64,000 nt of DNA, taken from NCBI GenBank assembly GCA_021521415.1, contig JAIQDT010001109.1, positions 62,001 to 126,000 on the forward strand, read 5' to 3'. Shown here one piece after another: positions 60,066-64,000 of the stretch. Within the stretch, counting starts at the first letter, position 1; each line of letters opens with the position of its first letter. The translations under genes and the position numbers were made by a program. The notes below the pieces were generated by a model. The model did not search any database and had not been told where the DNA came from. It saw only the letters and a program-made list of their open reading frames with translations. The stretch comes from Bidens hawaiensis (lineage: Eukaryota > Streptophyta > Magnoliopsida > Asterales > Asteraceae).

Positions 60066-60164
60066 GGTCACATGAAGCATAAAGTGTGGCCATTAACTAA
60101 TAATAGTCACACTTGTTGTTTTGTTGTCACTATTAGCTTTTAGCCACACATCAAATATTATTAG
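60066..60164. mobile_element. CACTA subterminal repeats (other end, interrupted)
   Basis: GTGTGGCCATTA, AGTCACACTTG and TAGCCACACATC match the 46391-47165 motif set. The actual CACTA end is not seen because a chromovirus LTR begins at 60165. Confidence 0.55.
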
Positions 60165-61106
60165 TGTCACACCCCCAAATTTCCACTAACGGAGTTTTAC
60201 CGTAAGGCGGATGACAAACCAGGATCCGAACACATTTATCACACCAAACGACATCTATATGGTCTTAAAAGTTTTCACAAATCAAAATAAAATGTTCAGA
60301 GTACTTAAGTGCTAGTGCGGAAGCTAAACAAAGTGCGGGAGCCATCTCCCAAAACAAGTTTAAATAATTCATGGCGCTACAAGCGCAAAACCAATATCAA
60401 ATAAAGGTTTTCAAACTTAAACCAATGCGAGTCCATGCATGCAATGTTATCCTAATCCAAGTGCTTGTTAGTGACCTGAGGAAAACATGCTAAAAAGAGT
60501 CAACACATATGGTTGGTGAGTTCACAGGTTTTCAAAGTAAGTTATGCTCTATCAGTTCATAAACATTTATAAATAAAAGTGGCCCATGGTTAACTACACT
60601 TAGTTAACTCGTTGCCGCATAGTGTTATGTTTCCATCACGACCGAAGCTGACTAGTTATTGCCTCAAGTCAAGTATTGCCAAAACTTAACAATGTTTGGT
60701 CAAAGTTACACCCCGTTCGACCTCCAGTCGAGAATAATGCAGGGTGGGGTTTGTCAAACCCAATAGTACTATTTAAATTTACCACGCCAGTTAACCTTAG
60801 TTAACGGTCCGATGTTTGTGAGGACTTCCCATGGCAAAGAAACACTACGTTATAAGCAACCAAACGGTTGTGTAAAGATTTAGAGCAAGTAAAGTAAAAC
60901 AGTTTTGCATGTTTCCTCCCCCAAAGGAAGAGTATAAAAGTGGGGCCGTAAACTCACCTTGTTGGTGCTTCGGGTATTACACAAATCCGACCGAAGTAAA
61001 TGCATCACGTGCTAAGACCCTAAAAATGCAAGTACGTAAGTAACTTGTGGGATGGTTCCTAGAACCACTAGTATCCAACAATCTCCCATTGTTTTTAAAA
61101 AGACTT

Positions 61107-61217
61107 TTGACCAAAGTTTGACTTTTGTTGACTTTGACGAAAGTTGACTTCTATGTTGACCTTTGACCAAGGTTTGACTCCTGTGGACCAAGGACCAAAA
61201 CTTTGACCGAGTTGACC
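61107..61217. promoter_or_regulatory. Cluster of ten TTGAC (W-box core) motifs
   Basis: Ten TTGAC cores occur within 111 bp, seven or more as TTGACC/TTGACT, the WRKY-factor W-box. All lie on the plus strand, opposite to the direction of the element's transcription. Repeat expansion of an AAAGTTTGACC-like unit is the neutral alternative. Confidence 0.45.
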
Positions 61218-62564
61218 CGACGACACATTGGTGGCTTATGATCTAACACATTGGCTAACATCAAGCATGTATCAATTTCAATGGTCAAGCGTGACTAACC
61301 CCTTTGGTTAAACCGAAAAGGTTCCTAAGTCAAACTTGTGTCCTAGCAACTCATCAAATCATTTAACAAAGATTCATAGCCCTGGACAACACTTATCAAG
61401 CAATTTCAAACTAGCGGTCATATAGTGAGTTATAACCTAGCAAAGATGCACGATTCTAGCATATCAACCTAAATCAATAAATTCTCATTATTTTACACAG
61501 AATACCTCTATGTCTTAGGATTTCAAAACTATTTTTGTTATAATTTTCTCATGCATACAAAAATCATGAAAATTCATATACTACTGCCGTGCACAATCAG
61601 GTCTGTCAGTGACCAATCAAAAGTATAAATTCATCAAAAATTCAATATAACTCTAAATAATGTGAGACCAATTGGAGCATGTTCCTAACATCCTAAATAT
61701 TCTTCCAGATTTGGAATCACTCAATTATCAATTACCATAGTCAAGATATAACACTTATAGTAAGAAGTAATTTCAGGAAACCCGTAACAGTTTTGATAAT
61801 CAATTTCATAAAATCATAAAAACGTAGCAAACGATCTCCAAAAATTACAAATCATATATCCACAGAAACTAGACACCAAGTAGTATATCATAGAATCATA
61901 AATCGTCCAAACAAATTAAGTTATCATCGATTTATCAGCTAAACAATAGTCTAATACGAATCTGATCAGAATCAGATTTATAACAATCACTCAAACAAAT
62001 CACCAATTAACATTCCTATGATTCAAATCCATAAACCAACCTCTAGAAAACATCAAAACAAAGATTTATACTCTCCATCAAGATGTCATTGAGTATTTTT
62101 TTAAAGATACAACTTTAGGGTTTTCACCCAAGTCAACAAAAGATACTAGTTTTACAAAAATATTTTTTTCAATTGTTGATTGAACAAGGATTCCCCATTG
62201 ATCATCACCCTTGTTGGATACTAGGTTCTCAAGAACCAAAACAAAGAATAATACAAATCAATACACACCACTTATTCTCTTGGATCACTTGCACTTGTAT
62301 TGATCAAGATCAATATTCAAGCTTTTGCAAGGAAGAGATTGGAGGAGGGTGTGAAAGAGATGAGAGAATGAGAGAATTAGGTTAGAAAATATTTTTTGTG
62401 AATGTGTATAGGGGGGGGGGGGGGGGCCATATTGGCTTGGCTTGGGGAGGGGGTTTGGTCCTAATTTTGGGAAGTCTTTTATATTATAAATATTGTTTTA
62501 TCATCCAAAATTAGTTTTATTAAAAGTCAAATAATTAAATATATTTATCCAACTTATGTTATAA

Positions 62565-62850
62565 ATAATGTGACATGTTACAACTTTTATTTATATGTTC
62601 TAATGTGTCATGTAACATGTAATATCCTAGCATACTTGTCTAGCATATACTAGCATGTAATGTTTTATGTAACACTTCATAACATGCAACATACTTACAC
62701 ATATAATTTCACCTTTCATGTAATATAACTTAGCATACATAACATATAACTTAGCATATAACACTTCATGTAGCATCATGTAGCTTATCGTTCATAACAT
62801 GTAACTTAGCATATAGTATTTAACATGTGACTCTTAGCATGTAATAATGA
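62565..62850. repeat. Microrepeat region, CATGTAAC / TTAGCATATAAC
   Basis: More than a dozen degenerate CATGTAAC, AACATGTAAC and TTAGCATATAAC motifs in under 300 bp, inside the LTR. Confidence 0.65.
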
Positions 62851-62992
62851 TAATCATTTATTATTGTTGTGTTTATAAGACCACCAACGTACTCGGACCG
62901 ACTCATGTTTGACACGTGATATGCATGTGGACTATGATGAACTAACGGACTTAACTGAGTTTGGTTAACGGAGTTAACCCGAAATTTGCAAT

Positions 62993-63141
62993 TGTCACAT
63001 CATCCCCTTGTTAAAAGAATTTTCGTCCCGAAAATTAATGTGATGTCACCACTAGACTGGGACATGAAAGGGATATAAAAGAAAAATATTAGGTTTGTCA
63101 CATCATCCCCTTGTTAAAAGAATTTTCGCCCCGAAAATTTA
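62993..63141 (-). repeat. Duplicated polypurine-tract region beside the 3' LTR
   Basis: TTGTCACATCATCCCCTTGT and the following AAAAGAATTTTCGNCCCGAAA occur at 62993 and again at 63096, about 103 bp apart. The minus strand reads AACAAGGGGATGA before TGTGACA, a good polypurine tract next to an LTR start. The inner copy could be the true priming site or an ancestral LTR edge. Confidence 0.6.
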
Positions 63142-63149
63142 AATCGTAC

Positions 63150-64000
63150 CTATGGTTTGGCTTCAGGTTTGAATAGGTGCGGATACTTTTCTTTCATCTG
63201 GTCTTTGCGCTCCCATGTGAACTCTGGTCCACGCTTAGAGTTCCAACGAACGCGAACGATAGGAGTTTTACTGTGCCTACGGGTCTTTACATCCTGATTC
63301 ATGATTTCCACCGGCTCTTCGATGAAACGTAACTGTTCGTCCACTTCTAGTTCCTCCAATGGAACTATCAAGTTTTCGTCAGTCAAACACTTTTTAAGAT
63401 TTGATACGTGGAAGACGTTATGTACCCCGCGGAGTTGTTCCGGTAAGTCCAACCTATAAGCCACTGGACCGATTCGTTCCACGATTTCGAATGGCCCTAC
63501 GTAACGCGGGCTCAACTTTCCCCGTTTTCCGAAACGAATAACACCCTTCCACGGTGCCACTTTTACTAAAACTTTGTCCCCGACTTCAAATTCCAAAGGC
63601 CTTCTACGCTTATCAGCATAACTTTTTTGACGATCACGTGCTACTGCCATACGGTTTCGGACCTGAACTATCCTCTCCGTCGTTTCATGAACTATTTCAG
63701 GGCCAGTTAGTTGACTCTCACCTACCTCCGCCCAGCAGAGTGGTGATCGGCATTTTCGCCCATACAAAGCTTCAAAAAGGGCTGCTTGTATGCTCGTATG
63801 GTAACTGTTATTGTAAGAGAACTCAACCAAAGGCAAGTGCGTCTCCCAACTGTTCCCAAAATCGATGATGCACGCCCTTAACATATCCTCCAATGTTTGT
63901 ATTGTTTGCTCGCTCTGACCGTCTGTTTGTGGATGATAAGCCGTGCTCATATCCAGTCGTGTACCCAACGACTTTTGCAACGATTTCCAAAAGTTTGAGG
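63150..64000 (-). CDS. Chromovirus pol, C-terminal integrase and chromodomain (partial, runs off window)
   Basis: The frame is open from the window edge to a TAG at 63150-63152. It reads the end of the integrase catalytic core ([20 protein letters not shown], containing the catalytic Glu), [20 protein letters not shown], then the [20 protein letters not shown] linker and a chromodomain (about 63270-63160, [20 protein letters not shown]). It resembles residues 775-1050 of the pol at 27673-30846 but is clearly a different lineage. The first listed initiation codon within it is not real, because coding continues upstream. No stop or frameshift is seen in this part. Confidence 0.92.
   Translation of the reverse strand, partial: SNFWKSLQKSLGTRLDMSTAYHPQTDGQSEQTIQTLEDMLRACIIDFGNSWETHLPLVEFSYNNSYHTSIQAALFEALYGRKCRSPLCWAEVGESQLTGPEIVHETTERIVQVRNRMAVARDRQKSYADKRRRPLEFEVGDKVLVKVAPWKGVIRFGKRGKLSPRYVGPFEIVERIGPVAYRLDLPEQLRGVHNVFHVSNLKKCLTDENLIVPLEELEVDEQLRFIEEPVEIMNQDVKTRRHSKTPIVRVRWNSKRGPEFTWERKDQMKEKYPHLFKPEAKP

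Larger units (their letters stand above)
60165..62999 (-). mobile_element. 3' LTR of a second minus-strand chromovirus
   Basis: 2,835 bp; in plus reading TGTCACACCCCCAAA...AATTGTCACA. The pol gene 3' end lies just beyond on the minus strand, making this the 3' LTR. The pol start and 5' LTR are outside the window. A W-box-like cluster (61107-61217), a 16-base G run (62411-62426) and a CATGTAAC-type microrepeat region (about 62565-62850) lie within. Confidence 0.8.

Noticed and set aside
62411..62426. G16 run as a G-quadruplex regulatory element
   Set aside because: A homopolymer run without spaced G-tracts; its length may be a sequencing artefact.

Overview
This is a gene-poor, AT-rich stretch of a plant nuclear genome, almost entirely nested transposable elements. 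Plant origin is shown by chromovirus-type (Tekay/Del-like) and Athila-type Ty3/gypsy elements, a tRNA-iMet primer binding site, a hAT element with BED/hATC domains, a CACTA (En/Spm) end, and a broken copy of a plant-type serine racemase gene. A large eudicot genome, possibly Asteraceae, is a guess from repeat style only. I see no intact host gene.

Layout. 1-3056: repeat-rich non-coding DNA with a degenerate palindromic array. 3057-7124: plus-strand gypsy 5' LTR, primer site and decayed gag, cut short by a hAT-type end at 7125. 7684-8245: minus-strand serine racemase-like pseudogene. 9138-11414: solo LTR A. 11545-23257: Athila-type elements in which an integrase/3' fragment, an LTR, a complete but multiply stopped gag-pol and a second LTR follow one another. 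23258-37551: an old plus-strand LTR split by a young 12.4 kb minus-strand chromovirus (24538-36899) with a perfect 5-bp target duplication, near-identical 3.1 kb LTRs, an open pol frame and a ruined gag. 37793-40790: an LTR fragment split by solo LTR B (38427-40679, minus). 40790-46390: AT-rich DNA with two tRNA-like (SINE-like) sequences, microsatellites and a TATA-bearing LTR-like region. 46391-60164: CACTA-type material, with subterminal repeats at both sides, a C-terminal transposase relic and a 0.77 kb duplication. Inside it lies a 120-142 bp tandem array, split by a 6.9 kb hAT element with a perfect 8-bp duplication, which in turn contains solo LTR C (51266-53510). 60165-64000: a minus-strand chromovirus 3' LTR and the 3' end of its pol, running off the window.

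Nesting order readable from the sequence: old LTR, then the 24538-36899 chromovirus; tandem array, then hAT, then solo LTR C; CACTA end, then the 60165 LTR; LTR fragment 37793, then solo LTR B.

The genes here serve element replication (gag capsid; protease, reverse transcriptase/RNase H and integrase of pol; transposases). Only the pol of 24538-36899 and the partial pol at 63150-64000 are free of stops. I found no defence, metabolic or otherwise novel host system. The points most worth checking are the serine racemase pseudogene, the tandem Athila structure, the regulatory-motif arrays in LTR promoters, and conserved cis-structures in the three solo LTRs. All identities and counts below are by eye.
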